From Shimia sp. R10_1 (GTDB lineage: Bacteria; Pseudomonadota; Alphaproteobacteria; Rhodobacterales; Rhodobacteraceae), in assembly GCF_017744095.1 (NCBI RefSeq), contig NZ_JAGHQX010000009.1:124001-188000 (forward strand): DNA of 64,000 nucleotides, written 5' to 3'. Positions 1-7,950 of this stretch are shown one piece after another. The translations under genes and the position numbers were made by a program. The first letter of the stretch is position 1, and each line of letters starts with the position of its first letter. The notes beneath the pieces were generated by a model that saw nothing but the letters and a program-made list of their open reading frames with translations, ran no database searches and was not told the DNA's origin.

Positions 1-653
1 TCCGCCGCGATCTGACCCAGCTGGCGAACGCAGGACGGCTTGAGCGTGTGCATGGCGGCGCGGTTTTGCCCTCAGGGGTGCGCAACATTGCCTATGAGGA
101 GCGCAGCCGCGTGAATGCAGAAGCCAAAGCGGCGATGGCGCTGGCCTGTGCAGCAGAAATCCCCAACGGCTCTGCGCTGTTCATCAACATTGGCACCAGC
201 ACAGAGGCTTTGGCGCGTGCGCTTTTGGGCCATGACGGGCTGCTGGTTGTGACCAACAATCTGAATGTGGCGCAAATTCTGGCGGGCAATGAACGCTGCG
301 AGGTCTTGCTGACCGGGGGCAAGCCACGGCCAGAGGATGGCGGTCTGGTGGGGCCGATTGCAGAGCGCATGGTGCGGGATTTTGCCTTTGATTATGCGAT
401 CCTTGGCTGTTCGGCGATTTCAGCAGAGGGCGCGGCCTATGATTTTGCCATGGACGAGATTTCGGTGTCCAAAGCGGCTTATGCGGGGGCGCGGGAAACC
501 TGGCTGCTGGCAGATCACAGCAAGTTTCAGCGCAACGCGCCCGCGCGTATTCTGGATTTTGACGATGTGGACCGGCTGTTCACCGACGCCCTGCCCGCCG
601 CGCTGCATCCGATCTGTGCAGAGAAAGCCACGCAGGTCACGCAAAGCGGCTAG
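1..653 (+). CDS. DeoR-family transcriptional regulator, 5' end missing
   Basis: Reading frame 3 is open from the window edge, so the gene starts before this window; about 217 residues are visible. The first visible residues, RRDLTQLANAGRLERVHGG, are the end of the DeoR winged helix with its usual R-RDL and R-HGGA wing. The rest is the DeoR effector domain, related to phosphosugar isomerases: the NIGTSTEALA, TNNLNVAQIL and LTGG motifs, then a D-AILGCSAI stretch and a LLADHSKF motif near the C-terminus. DeoR proteins normally repress sugar or polyol operons and release DNA on binding a phosphorylated sugar. Its target is probably to the left of the window. The gene is convergent with the flavoprotein gene, with only two bases between the stop codons, and there is no room for a terminator. 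Confidence 0.9.
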   Translation, partial: RRDLTQLANAGRLERVHGGAVLPSGVRNIAYEERSRVNAEAKAAMALACAAEIPNGSALFINIGTSTEALARALLGHDGLLVVTNNLNVAQILAGNERCEVLLTGGKPRPEDGGLVGPIAERMVRDFAFDYAILGCSAISAEGAAYDFAMDEISVSKAAYAGARETWLLADHSKFQRNAPARILDFDDVDRLFTDALPAALHPICAEKATQVTQSG

Positions 654-655
654 GT

Positions 656-2281
656 TCAGCCGCCAAAGGTTTCAGAATGGATCTGCGCCATCGGCACGCC
701 CTGCGCTTCCAGCCCTGATGTGAGTGCGGTGACAAAACCCGCCGGACCACAAAGCAGATAGTGCGCCTGCGTCCCGGCATTGAGCGCGAGGATGTCAGGC
801 GCGGAAATGCGACCCTGCATATCATAGCCCTGCCCTATTTGATCATCTGGTTCCGGCTGACTGTAGTACACAGCGCGCTGTGCGACAGGATGGCTGGCGA
901 TCAGCTTATCGACCTCCTCGCGCAGCGCGTGGTGACGCCCGTTGCGCGCGCCGTGCAGAAACCACACTGGGCGGTTGGGGTCCTGACGGAGCGCTTCGTG
1001 CAGCATGGCGACCATCGGGGTGAGGCCCACGCCCGCGCTGATCAGAACCAGAGGTCTGCGTCCATCCGGGATCACAAAATCTCCGGCGGGGGGCTTGGCC
1101 TCGATCACATCGCCCACGGCAATCGTGTCATGCAGGTGCCGTGAGGCCGCACCAAGCGGCTCGCGCTTCACCGTGATGCGGTAGCTGCTTTCTTCTGCAG
1201 GCCCAGACAGGGAATAGGTGCGCCGCAGTTTGGCGCGCTGAGTGGGCCCCTCCAGCGCAATGGGCAGATGCTGCCCGGCCTTGAATGGCGCAAGGGGTGC
1301 GCCATCCTGTGCGGCCAGCGTGAAGGAGGTGATGTCTTCAGCCTCTTTTGTTTTTGCGGTGACAACCAGTTTGCGCGTGGGCGTTGGGGTTTTGGACCAG
1401 CGCAGGGCCAGCGCTTCGCGGCGGTCCAGTACGCGTTCAATCGTGACCTCGATCACGCGCAGAGTGCTGGGGTCGCGCGCCTCTTGGGGGGCCCAGTCGA
1501 TGGTTGCGCGCCCGGAGACATGCAGCAGACCTCCGGTGGCAAAATCGACAAACAGCAGGCCGACGCGGGGATCCTCAATGAGATTGCCGATCGTGTTGAA
1601 GAAGTTGTTGCCGGAATAGTCGGGGATGCGCAGCCGGGTGGGGCTGACCACCTGCACAAACCCCGGTGTGCCGCCCCGGTGGGAGGCATCATAGCCGTTG
1701 GACGCCGCCTGCCCTGCGCTGTGATGACCTGAGCCAATAAAGAGCGTATCCGCGGCCTGAATGCGGGCAATTTGCGCGGCACTCAGTTGGGCAGCACTTT
1801 GGGACGCAGGGCGCGTGGGGTGCGGCACGCGCCACCACTCCCGCTCGCTGATGTATTGCGGGCAGTTGCCAAAGGTCTGGCGGATGTCGATGGCAAACCC
1901 TGCGTCGGTGGGGCGGGTGCGCCCACTTAGCCGATTGCGACGGCGGGTGGCCAACTCGATGCCAACAACGCCGATGTCTGCGCCCGCTTTCAGAGTCTTG
2001 GCGAGCGGATCTTGCGGATCCATTGCGCCCGCCAAGGTGAGGGTATGCGCATCCGGGGAGCGGATAAAACCGTCTGGGCCTTCGACAATCGTGGCCCAGA
2101 CGTGCCCATTTGCATCACCTGACGCGACCACCAGAAAGGGTTGATCCTGATAGAAGGCGCGGTGCTGATCTGGCATGAAGTCCCGAATGAATGGGGCGAC
2201 ACGGCGTGCCATATCGCCAGCTCCGGCGCGCAGCTGTGCGGCGCGCTCGCCCTTGTGAAACGGTGTGTCTGTCGTCTGCAT
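656..2281 (-). CDS. PNPOx-like / ferredoxin-NADP reductase-like fused flavoprotein
   Basis: 541 residues with two parts. Residues about 1-270 resemble the split-barrel pyridoxamine-5'-phosphate oxidase-like FMN fold. Residues about 300-541 are a ferredoxin-NADP+ reductase module with the FAD motif RRTYSLSG (353-360), the NAD(P) motif GVGLTPM (417-423) and a CGPAGF motif near the C-terminus. The protein ends in SETFGG. No C-terminal plant-type [2Fe-2S] cysteine cluster is present, so electrons probably pass from NAD(P)H through FAD to the N-terminal flavin or a small-molecule acceptor. Last gene of a three-gene minus-strand unit (glutathione transferase, DUF1348, this gene), 29 bases after the DUF1348 stop. 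Likely cytoplasmic, in redox or xenobiotic defence (inference). Domain calls are strong; the reaction is unknown. Confidence 0.85.
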   Translation of the reverse strand: MQTTDTPFHKGERAAQLRAGAGDMARRVAPFIRDFMPDQHRAFYQDQPFLVVASGDANGHVWATIVEGPDGFIRSPDAHTLTLAGAMDPQDPLAKTLKAGADIGVVGIELATRRRNRLSGRTRPTDAGFAIDIRQTFGNCPQYISEREWWRVPHPTRPASQSAAQLSAAQIARIQAADTLFIGSGHHSAGQAASNGYDASHRGGTPGFVQVVSPTRLRIPDYSGNNFFNTIGNLIEDPRVGLLFVDFATGGLLHVSGRATIDWAPQEARDPSTLRVIEVTIERVLDRREALALRWSKTPTPTRKLVVTAKTKEAEDITSFTLAAQDGAPLAPFKAGQHLPIALEGPTQRAKLRRTYSLSGPAEESSYRITVKREPLGAASRHLHDTIAVGDVIEAKPPAGDFVIPDGRRPLVLISAGVGLTPMVAMLHEALRQDPNRPVWFLHGARNGRHHALREEVDKLIASHPVAQRAVYYSQPEPDDQIGQGYDMQGRISAPDILALNAGTQAHYLLCGPAGFVTALTSGLEAQGVPMAQIHSETFGG

Positions 2282-2310
2282 GTCGGCGTCCTCCGTCAGG
2301 GTGGCAGGGG

Positions 2311-2787
2311 TCAGAGACCCAGTTCGCTGAGACCGGGGTGGTCGTCGGGGCGACGGCCGAGGGGCCAGCGGAATTTGCGGTCTTCTTCGGCAATGGGATG
2401 TTCGTTGATGCTCGCAAAGCGGTGGGCCATGTAGCCGTTTTCATCAAACTCCCAGTTCTCATTTCCATAGGCACGGAACCAGTTGCCGCTGTCATCGCGA
2501 TACTCATAAGCGTAGCGCACGGCGATGCGGTTCTCGGTGTAGGCCCAGAGCTCTTTGATCAGGCGATAATCGAGCTCCTTGTCCCATTTGCGGGTCAGGA
2601 AGGCTTCGATCTCTGCGCGTCCTTTGGGAAATTCCGCGCGGTTGCGCCACTGGCTGTCTGGCGTATAGGCGAGCGCCACTTTGGTTGGGTTGCGGCCGTT
2701 CCAGCCGTCTTCGGCGAGGCGCACCTTTTCGATGGCGCTGTCGCGCGTGAAGGGCGGCAGGGGATGGCGCGGGGCTTCGGCAGTCAT
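2311..2787 (-). CDS. DUF1348 / SnoaL-like (NTF2-fold) protein
   Basis: 158 residues, full length for DUF1348 proteins. It has the family pattern of many Trp and Tyr residues in an NTF2-like cone: [51 protein letters not shown] and [13 protein letters not shown]. The fold usually forms a small hydrophobic pocket, but no reaction is established for this family. It lies between a glutathione transferase gene (upstream, 92-base gap with a hairpin) and the fused flavoprotein gene, so it is probably co-transcribed with them. Translation starts at ATG 2787, behind a GGGAGGA-type ribosome-binding site. Confidence 0.85.
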   Translation of the reverse strand: MTAEAPRHPLPPFTRDSAIEKVRLAEDGWNGRNPTKVALAYTPDSQWRNRAEFPKGRAEIEAFLTRKWDKELDYRLIKELWAYTENRIAVRYAYEYRDDSGNWFRAYGNENWEFDENGYMAHRFASINEHPIAEEDRKFRWPLGRRPDDHPGLSELGL

Positions 2788-2842
2788 GGGGAGGACTTTC
2801 TTTAAGGGAGAAAACAGGGGGAGTATTGAAAAGATGAATGCG

Positions 2843-2870
2843 CCAGAGCACAGCCTGCGCCCTGCTCTGG
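2843..2870 (-). other. Intercistronic hairpin
   Basis: An 8-bp perfect inverted repeat (CCAGAGCA / TGCTCTGG) with a 12-base loop lies between the glutathione transferase stop and the DUF1348 start. No U-tract follows on the minus strand, so it looks like an mRNA stabilising or processing element rather than a terminator. Confidence 0.45.
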
Positions 2871-2879
2871 AGCGGAAGG

Positions 2880-3503
2880 TTATTCGGCGACAAGGCCCAC
2901 AGCGGTGGCTGGCATAGGCTCAAACCCATCCAGCGCTTCAAACCGGGCAAGCCAGGCGCGCACATTTGGGTAAGGCGCAAGCGAGACATTCCCTTCGGGC
3001 GCGTGGGCGGTGTAGGAATAAGCGGCGACATCGGCGATGGTTGGACGATCCCCCACAAGCCAGTCCTGCCCTTCAAGTCCCTGCTCCAGCTTCTGCATGG
3101 CGCGGTTGGCGATGGTTGCGGTGAATTCCGCATCAAGCGGCGCACCGAAGACGGTGATGAGACGCGCGGCGGCGGAGCCGAAGGCGATGTCCCCTGCGGC
3201 CAGAGTGAGCCAGCGTTGCACAGCGGCTTCGCCAACAGGATCGGTGGGCATCCAGTCTGGCGCATAGCGGCGCGCGAGATAGACCAGAATGGCGTTTGAG
3301 TCAGAGACCACAACGTCGCCATCTTCGAGAACAGGCACCTGCCCGTTTGGGTTCATCGCCAGAAACTCGGGCGTTTTATGCGCCCCAGCGGCGAGATCGA
3401 CAAAGACGGTCTCATGGGCAATGCCTGCCAGTTTGGCAAAGACCAACGCGCGGTGGGCGTGGCCTGATTTTGGGAAGTGGTGGATGCGAACGGCTGTGGA
3501 CAT
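2880..3503 (-). CDS. Glutathione S-transferase family protein
   Basis: 207 residues. The N-terminal thioredoxin-like domain (1-80) has [21 protein letters not shown], the cis-Pro loop [10 protein letters not shown] and the glutathione-binding [13 protein letters not shown]. The C-terminal all-alpha domain (90-200) has the conserved N-capping/hydrophobic-staple region [18 protein letters not shown]. The frame stays open upstream to 3731, but ATG 3503 is the better start: an AGAGAGGAG ribosome-binding site precedes it, the family homology starts there, and a longer protein would run into the divergent LysR gene. First gene of the unit GST, DUF1348, flavoprotein, opposite a LysR regulator that probably controls it. 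Substrate unknown. Confidence 0.92.
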   Translation of the reverse strand: MSTAVRIHHFPKSGHAHRALVFAKLAGIAHETVFVDLAAGAHKTPEFLAMNPNGQVPVLEDGDVVVSDSNAILVYLARRYAPDWMPTDPVGEAAVQRWLTLAAGDIAFGSAAARLITVFGAPLDAEFTATIANRAMQKLEQGLEGQDWLVGDRPTIADVAAYSYTAHAPEGNVSLAPYPNVRAWLARFEALDGFEPMPATAVGLVAE

Positions 3504-3627
3504 TTTAGGCTCCTCTCTCTGGGACTGTTGTTGGGGCTGTTCTGTGTGCGCAGAGATAGCGCTTGCCAAAACAGATGATAATTGCCACTTTTTGCGGATC
3601 ATTAAGCCCTCAGAAGGCGCAATAGAT
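3504..3627. promoter_or_regulatory. Divergent promoter region (GST operon / LysR gene)
   Basis: 124 bases between two divergently transcribed starts, the usual place for LysR binding. It contains an ATGAT (3575-3579) / ATCAT (3598-3602) inverted pair around an AT-rich core, a possible LysR contact site. No convincing -35/-10 pair could be fixed. Confidence 0.4.
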
Positions 3628-4527
3628 ATGGACAAGATTGATCGCATGCGCGCCTTTGCCCTTGTGGCAAAGAACGCCTCTTTCACCGCAGCGGCCCAGC
3701 GATTGGGGCGCTCTTCCCGGCTGGTAAGCAAATATGTGGCTGATCTGGAGGAGTCGCTTGGCGTTCAGCTGCTCAACCGAACCACGCGCAGTGTGTCCCT
3801 GACCGATGCGGGGGCGACCTATCTTGCGATGTGTGAGCCCCTGCTTGATGGGTTTGACGAGATGGAGGAGACCGTGCGCAACGCGCAGGCCGCCTTGCGC
3901 GGTGTGATCCGTGTTGCCGCGCCCACCGGGTTTGGGGCCTTGCGGCTTGCACCCTCGCTGGCCGCCTTTGCCAACCAGCATCCGGAAGTGGAGATTGATC
4001 TGAAACTGTCAGACCGGCGGGTGTCCATCGTGGATGAGGGGCTGGATCTGGCGGTGCGGATTGGGCCGATGCGGGACAGCTCGCTGATGGTGCGCCGGCT
4101 GGGGCCGATGCCGCTGGTGATCTGTGCTGCGCCTGCTTATCTGGCGCGCGCGGGCACGCCCACACATCCGCAAGCGCTGTCGACACACGAGTGCATTCAG
4201 GATGGCAACACGGCAGACCCCGGAGTCTGGCGGTTTGCAATCGACGGGCAGGATGTGGCGGTGCCTGTGCAAGGCCGATTGCAGGCCGATGCGCCCGCAG
4301 CGGCGGCGCGGCTGGCCGCAGCAGGCATCGGGGTGGCGCGCTGTCCAGCCTATACGGTGGCTGAAGCGCTCAAAAACGGGGAGCTGGTGGAGCTGTTTGC
4401 GCCCTATCGGGTGACGCCCTATGTGGTGGCGGCCCTGTTTCCACAGAACCGCCGCCTGACCACCCGTGTGCGTGCCCTGATCGACCATTTGGCGCAGGAT
4501 CCGCTGATCTGCAACGGTGGCGTGTAG
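3628..4527 (+). CDS. LysR-family transcriptional regulator
   Basis: 299 residues. Residues 1-60 form the LysR winged helix-turn-helix (FALVAKNASFTAAAQRLGRS then LEESLGVQLLNRTTRSVSLTDAG). Residues about 90-290 form the two-lobed effector-binding domain (GVIRVAAPTGFGALRLAPSL, DLKLSDRRVSIVDEGLDLAVR, AAAGIGVARCPAYTVAEAL). This is the CrgA-like/AaeR-like subgroup judged by the DLAVRIG stretch. The frame is open from 3289, but the HTH begins at ATG 3628, which I take as the start. Divergent from the GST/DUF1348/flavoprotein unit and likely its activator, as is typical of LysR neighbours. The inducer is unknown. Confidence 0.93.
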   Translation: MDKIDRMRAFALVAKNASFTAAAQRLGRSSRLVSKYVADLEESLGVQLLNRTTRSVSLTDAGATYLAMCEPLLDGFDEMEETVRNAQAALRGVIRVAAPTGFGALRLAPSLAAFANQHPEVEIDLKLSDRRVSIVDEGLDLAVRIGPMRDSSLMVRRLGPMPLVICAAPAYLARAGTPTHPQALSTHECIQDGNTADPGVWRFAIDGQDVAVPVQGRLQADAPAAAARLAAAGIGVARCPAYTVAEALKNGELVELFAPYRVTPYVVAALFPQNRRLTTRVRALIDHLAQDPLICNGGV

Positions 4528-4537
4528 GCTCAGGACC

Positions 4538-5338
4538 CTAGGTTCGCCAGCCCAGCAAGCGGCGCTCAATCGCGCCGATCAGCGTGCTGACCAGCACGCC
4601 GAGCAGTGACAGGATCACCACCCCAGCAAACAGACGTTCGAGATCATAGAGCGAACCGGCCTCCAGAATATAAGCCCCAATACCGTATTCCGCGCCAAGC
4701 ATTTCGGCCGCGACCAGCAGGATGATGGCAATCGCAAGACTGATGCGCAGGCCAGAGAGTATGCCGGGCATGGCTCCGGGCAGCACAATTTTGCGCACGA
4801 TGGACCACCAGGACAGGCCAAAGCTTTGGCCCATACGGATCAGGGTGCGGTCGACATTGTCCACCGCGCCATAGGTGGCAACCACCGTCGGCGTGAAGGT
4901 GCCAAAGGCGATCAGTGCGTATTTGGAGCCTTCGCCAATACCAAACCAGATCACAAACAGCGGCAAAAGCGCGATCTTGGGGATCGGAAAGATCGCAGCA
5001 ACGATGGGCACGAGCCCCGAGCGCACATATGAAAACAGACCAATGAGTACGCCGACACTGATGCCGATGCTGGCGCCTATGGCGGCCCCGACAACCAGAC
5101 GTGACAGCGAGGGGCCGAGGTGTTTGAAGAGCAGCCCGCTTTGATAAAGTTCGCGGAAGGTTTCAAACACATCCGAGGGGCGCGGCAGGGTCAGCGCAGA
5201 GATCCAGCCCGCGCGCGTGCCCCATTCGGCGATCAACACAAGGCCAAGGAACACCGCAAAGCTGACCCAGCGGTGGGGTTTGGGGGCAAAGCCACCGCCC
5301 CGGAAGGTGACGGTTTTTCCCACAGAGGCGTCAGACAT
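4538..5338 (-). CDS. ABC transporter permease, SsuC/TauC type
   Basis: 266 residues, about six membrane segments. The EAA loop that contacts the ATPase is visible as GQSFGLSWWSIVRKIVLPGAMPG in the middle of the protein. The N-terminus (VSFAVFLGLVLIAEWG) and the PRPSDVFETFRELYQSG segment are typical of sulfonate/nitrate/taurine-type permeases. Its start overlaps the ATPase stop by eight bases, so the two are translationally coupled. Last gene of the GntR, binding protein, ATPase, permease operon. The stop is only ten bases from the LysR stop on the other strand. The substrate cannot be read from the sequence; the family takes sulfonates, taurine, nitrate, pyrimidine precursors or aromatics. 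Confidence 0.92.
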   Translation of the reverse strand: MSDASVGKTVTFRGGGFAPKPHRWVSFAVFLGLVLIAEWGTRAGWISALTLPRPSDVFETFRELYQSGLLFKHLGPSLSRLVVGAAIGASIGISVGVLIGLFSYVRSGLVPIVAAIFPIPKIALLPLFVIWFGIGEGSKYALIAFGTFTPTVVATYGAVDNVDRTLIRMGQSFGLSWWSIVRKIVLPGAMPGILSGLRISLAIAIILLVAAEMLGAEYGIGAYILEAGSLYDLERLFAGVVILSLLGVLVSTLIGAIERRLLGWRT

Positions 5339-6098
5339 GGATCAGCTCCGCATCGGCGGCACGCGCTTCGTCGCGCATCAGGTGCCAAAGGTGTTTTTGA
5401 TGGGCGTCGAGCTCTGCATCGCCAAACGCGCGCGCGCTCAGGGGGGTGTCGATGTCGACAATCTCGCGGATTTCGCCGGGACGACGGGAAAGCACCACCA
5501 CACGATGACCGAGACGCACGGCCTCTGCCAGATTGTGAGTGACGTAGACGGCGGTGAAGGGCTGACGCTCCCAGAGTTCGACAAGATCATCCATCAGTAG
5601 TTCACGGGTCTGGCTATCAAGCGCAGAAAGCGGCTCATCCATCAGCATAACAGCCGGGTTCACAGCCAGAGCGCGGGCAATGGCGACGCGTTGTTTCATA
5701 CCGCCAGAAAGCTGTTTGGGCAGCGCCTTGGCAAAATCGGTGAGCTTGGTGCGGGCCAGCACATCATCAATGATGGCGCGGGCGTCGGCGCCTTTGATGC
5801 CGTGATCTTCGAGCACCAGAGAGATGTTGCCCTCAACACTGCGCCAGGGCAGCAGGGCAAAATCCTGAAAGATATAGGTGAGCGGGTTGAGACAGCCTTC
5901 GGGCGGGGCGCCCAGTTGCAGAACCCGGCCAGAGGTGGGGCGTTCCAGCCCGCCGATAAAGCGCAGAAGTGTGGATTTGCCACAGCCGGACGGGCCGACG
6001 ATACACACGATCTGCCCGCTGGGAATATCCAGCGAAATGTTCCGCATGACTTCAAAGCTGTCATAGGAATGGCTGATGTTTTCGAGTTTGATGTCCAT
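5331..6098 (-). CDS. ABC transporter ATP-binding protein, SsuB/TauB type
   Basis: 255 residues, the usual length. Walker A GPSGCGKST (about residue 34), Q-loop TYIFQDFALLPWRSV, signature LSGGMKQRVAIARAL, Walker B VMLMDEPLSALD and switch histidine YVTHNLAEAV are all present. The DFALLPWRSV sequence after the Q-loop is typical of the nitrate/sulfonate/taurine subfamily. It energises the permease encoded just downstream. It starts 47 bases after the binding-protein stop. Confidence 0.94.
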   Translation of the reverse strand: MDIKLENISHSYDSFEVMRNISLDIPSGQIVCIVGPSGCGKSTLLRFIGGLERPTSGRVLQLGAPPEGCLNPLTYIFQDFALLPWRSVEGNISLVLEDHGIKGADARAIIDDVLARTKLTDFAKALPKQLSGGMKQRVAIARALAVNPAVMLMDEPLSALDSQTRELLMDDLVELWERQPFTAVYVTHNLAEAVRLGHRVVVLSRRPGEIREIVDIDTPLSARAFGDAELDAHQKHLWHLMRDEARAADAELIHV

Positions 6099-6145
6099 GA
6101 GTGCAATCCGGCGAGGCCCGCAGAGGCCGACCTCGCCAAAAGAGG

Positions 6146-7159
6146 TTATGCGCCGAGGATTTCGACGTAGGAGCTGTCCACGATCTGGTCGATGGAAATG
6201 TCGCTATCCACCAGTTTCTCGGACTGGAACCAAGACAGCTGATCCTGCAAAGAGCCCACATTCAGCGCCGCATTTGCATTCAGGCGCATGGTGCCGTTGA
6301 TGATCGAAGGCGCGGCCTTTTCACGGGGGCGGTCGGTGTAGACATATTTGTGGATCAGATCGACCATCGCGTCCTGATCGGCGGTCTTGTCGATCATGGC
6401 GGCGGTGTAGTCATCCACGCCTTTGGAGAAGCCTGCGAGGAAGCTTTCGGTCAGACCCCGCTCGTTGGCGGCGTTTTTGGCGGAGGTGAAAACGGTGGTC
6501 ACCTGATAGTTGGGGATATAGTCCGCCACATTGCCGATGATGTGGACCGCACCGGAGCCTGCGAGCGGCTTGGCGATGTGGGGCACAATGGACCAGCCAT
6601 CAACCTGACCGGATTTCATCGCGCCAATGATGGCCCCAACCTTTTGCAGCGGTGTGAAGGACATGTCGATGCCCTCGGCCTGTGCCATTTTGGAGCCCAT
6701 ATAGTGGAAAGAAGAGCCCGCCTGCGTCACGGCAAACCGTTTGCCTGCCAGATCTTTCGGGGTTTTCACACCCGCCTGAAACGCCGCATCTGAGGCAAGG
6801 AACTTCTGGCCGTCAATGCCCGCTTCTTCGCTTAACGCACCACCGATGACTTTGATCGCGCCTTTGTCAGCAAGGCTGATCAGGCCGCCGGACATGGCTG
6901 TTACGGCGTAATCCACATCACCGGATGCAATCGCCACGGCCATGGGCTGTGCGCCTTGAAAAAATTCAAACTCCACATCAAGCCCGGCGTCAGCGAAATA
7001 GCCGCGCTCAAAAGCCACAAAGCTGCCTGAGTGGGATGTGAAGCGCAGCGCGCCCACTTTGATTTTCTTGTTTGCGGCAATCGCAGGGGCGGCCAGCCCG
7101 GTTGCGGCGGCAGCGCCGCCCATGAGCGCCAGCATTTTGCGGCGGTTAAAAGTGGTCAT
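6146..7159 (-). CDS. ABC substrate-binding protein, SsuA/NMT1-like, Tat-type signal
   Basis: 337 residues. The N-terminus NRRKMLALMGGAAAATGLAAPAIAA carries twin arginines and a hydrophobic stretch ending in an AIA-A cleavage site, so export by Tat is likely. The mature part is an NMT1/THI5-like binding fold (KIKVGALRFTSHSGSFVAFERGYFADAGLDVEF, then PMAVAIASGDVDYAVTAMSGGLIS). The frame is open to 7348, but ATG 7159 follows a GGGAGGACATC ribosome-binding site and begins the signal peptide. It lies 19 bases after the GntR gene and before the ATPase and permease genes. Ligand unknown; the family includes sulfonate, taurine and aromatic-acid binders. Confidence 0.92.
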   Translation of the reverse strand: MTTFNRRKMLALMGGAAAATGLAAPAIAANKKIKVGALRFTSHSGSFVAFERGYFADAGLDVEFEFFQGAQPMAVAIASGDVDYAVTAMSGGLISLADKGAIKVIGGALSEEAGIDGQKFLASDAAFQAGVKTPKDLAGKRFAVTQAGSSFHYMGSKMAQAEGIDMSFTPLQKVGAIIGAMKSGQVDGWSIVPHIAKPLAGSGAVHIIGNVADYIPNYQVTTVFTSAKNAANERGLTESFLAGFSKGVDDYTAAMIDKTADQDAMVDLIHKYVYTDRPREKAAPSIINGTMRLNANAALNVGSLQDQLSWFQSEKLVDSDISIDQIVDSSYVEILGA

Positions 7160-7178
7160 GATGTCCTCCCTCTGATCA

Positions 7179-7847
7179 TCAATGGGTCTTAAGTTCAGCT
7201 TCGATGTCGGCCTGCAACAGCGTGAGAGCGGTGCTCTCTTCGCGGGCCAGCACGGCATCGAGCAGTGATTTCTGACGCGCCTTGCGCGCTGCCCAGTCGA
7301 GCTTGCCTTCGCGCATCTGCGCGAGGCGGAAGCGGCGGCTCTGGTCAAAGAACTTGCGGTGCAGATCCATCAGGCGCGGGCTGTCGCAGGCGGCAATCAG
7401 GGCTTGGGCAAAGGTGCGGCAGGCCTCATCCCACTCCAGCGCCACCAGATCATCGGGCGCGCCCGCAACGGCGGCCTCGGCCTTTTGCAGCGCGTGGTGG
7501 GCAGCAATCACGCGCCCTTCCCAAGCCACATCGCCCAGCGCAATGGCGCGGGCCAGTGCGATGCGTTCAATTTCAATGCGCACCAGTTGGATATCGCGCA
7601 GGTCATCCTCCGTCGCAGAGGTCACGCGAAAGCCGCATTGGGCGGTGGCCTCAACCAGCCCTTCTGTGGCGAGAATACGCAGCGTTTCCCGCATGGAATG
7701 GTTGGAGCCGCCATAGCGGCTGCGCAGCGCCTCAATCTTGAGCTTTTGATCAGGCAGCAGCGTGCCAAAGGCGATGTCGCGCCGCAAAGAGGAAGCCAGC
7801 AATTCCACAATGGTGGCATCCTCAGTTTTCTTGCCAGAGAAAATCAT
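7179..7847 (-). CDS. GntR-family regulator, FCD (FadR) subfamily
   Basis: 222 residues. The N-terminal winged helix (about 10-75) has FGTLLPDQKLKIEALRSRYGGSNHSMRETLRILATEGLVEA; the usual S-x-x-PVREAL becomes NHSMRETLR. The C-terminal helical FCD domain (about 85-215) has the conserved pattern around IQLVRIEIERIALARAI and DLHRKFFDQSRRFR. FCD proteins bind small carboxylic acids, often through a metal. It is the first gene of a four-gene operon with a taurine/sulfonate-type ABC transporter, so autoregulation and control of uptake are likely. Confidence 0.9.
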   Translation of the reverse strand: MIFSGKKTEDATIVELLASSLRRDIAFGTLLPDQKLKIEALRSRYGGSNHSMRETLRILATEGLVEATAQCGFRVTSATEDDLRDIQLVRIEIERIALARAIALGDVAWEGRVIAAHHALQKAEAAVAGAPDDLVALEWDEACRTFAQALIAACDSPRLMDLHRKFFDQSRRFRLAQMREGKLDWAARKARQKSLLDAVLAREESTALTLLQADIEAELKTH

Positions 7848-7876
7848 CGCTGTTCCACAAAATCAAAAACGTTGGA

Positions 7877-7902
7877 GATTTTTCCGATATGTGGAGAAAA
7901 TC
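7877..7902. promoter_or_regulatory. Imperfect inverted repeat upstream of GntR gene
   Basis: GATTTTTCC and GGAGAAAATC face each other across seven bases, 30 bases upstream of the GntR start, in a 103-base AT-rich gap. The arms differ by one inserted base, so this is only a weak candidate operator for the GntR protein. Confidence 0.3.
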
Positions 7903-7950
7903 GTCAAGAGACTCCTGACGATTGAATTGCACAAAGTGCGCGATGTTCCC

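Noticed and set aside
3289-3627. N-terminal extension of the LysR regulator to 3289
   Set aside because: It would lie antisense inside the GST gene; the helix-turn-helix starts at ATG 3628.
3504-3731. N-terminal extension of the glutathione transferase to 3731
   Set aside because: It has no GST homology, overlaps the LysR coding region, and a strong ribosome-binding site precedes ATG 3503.
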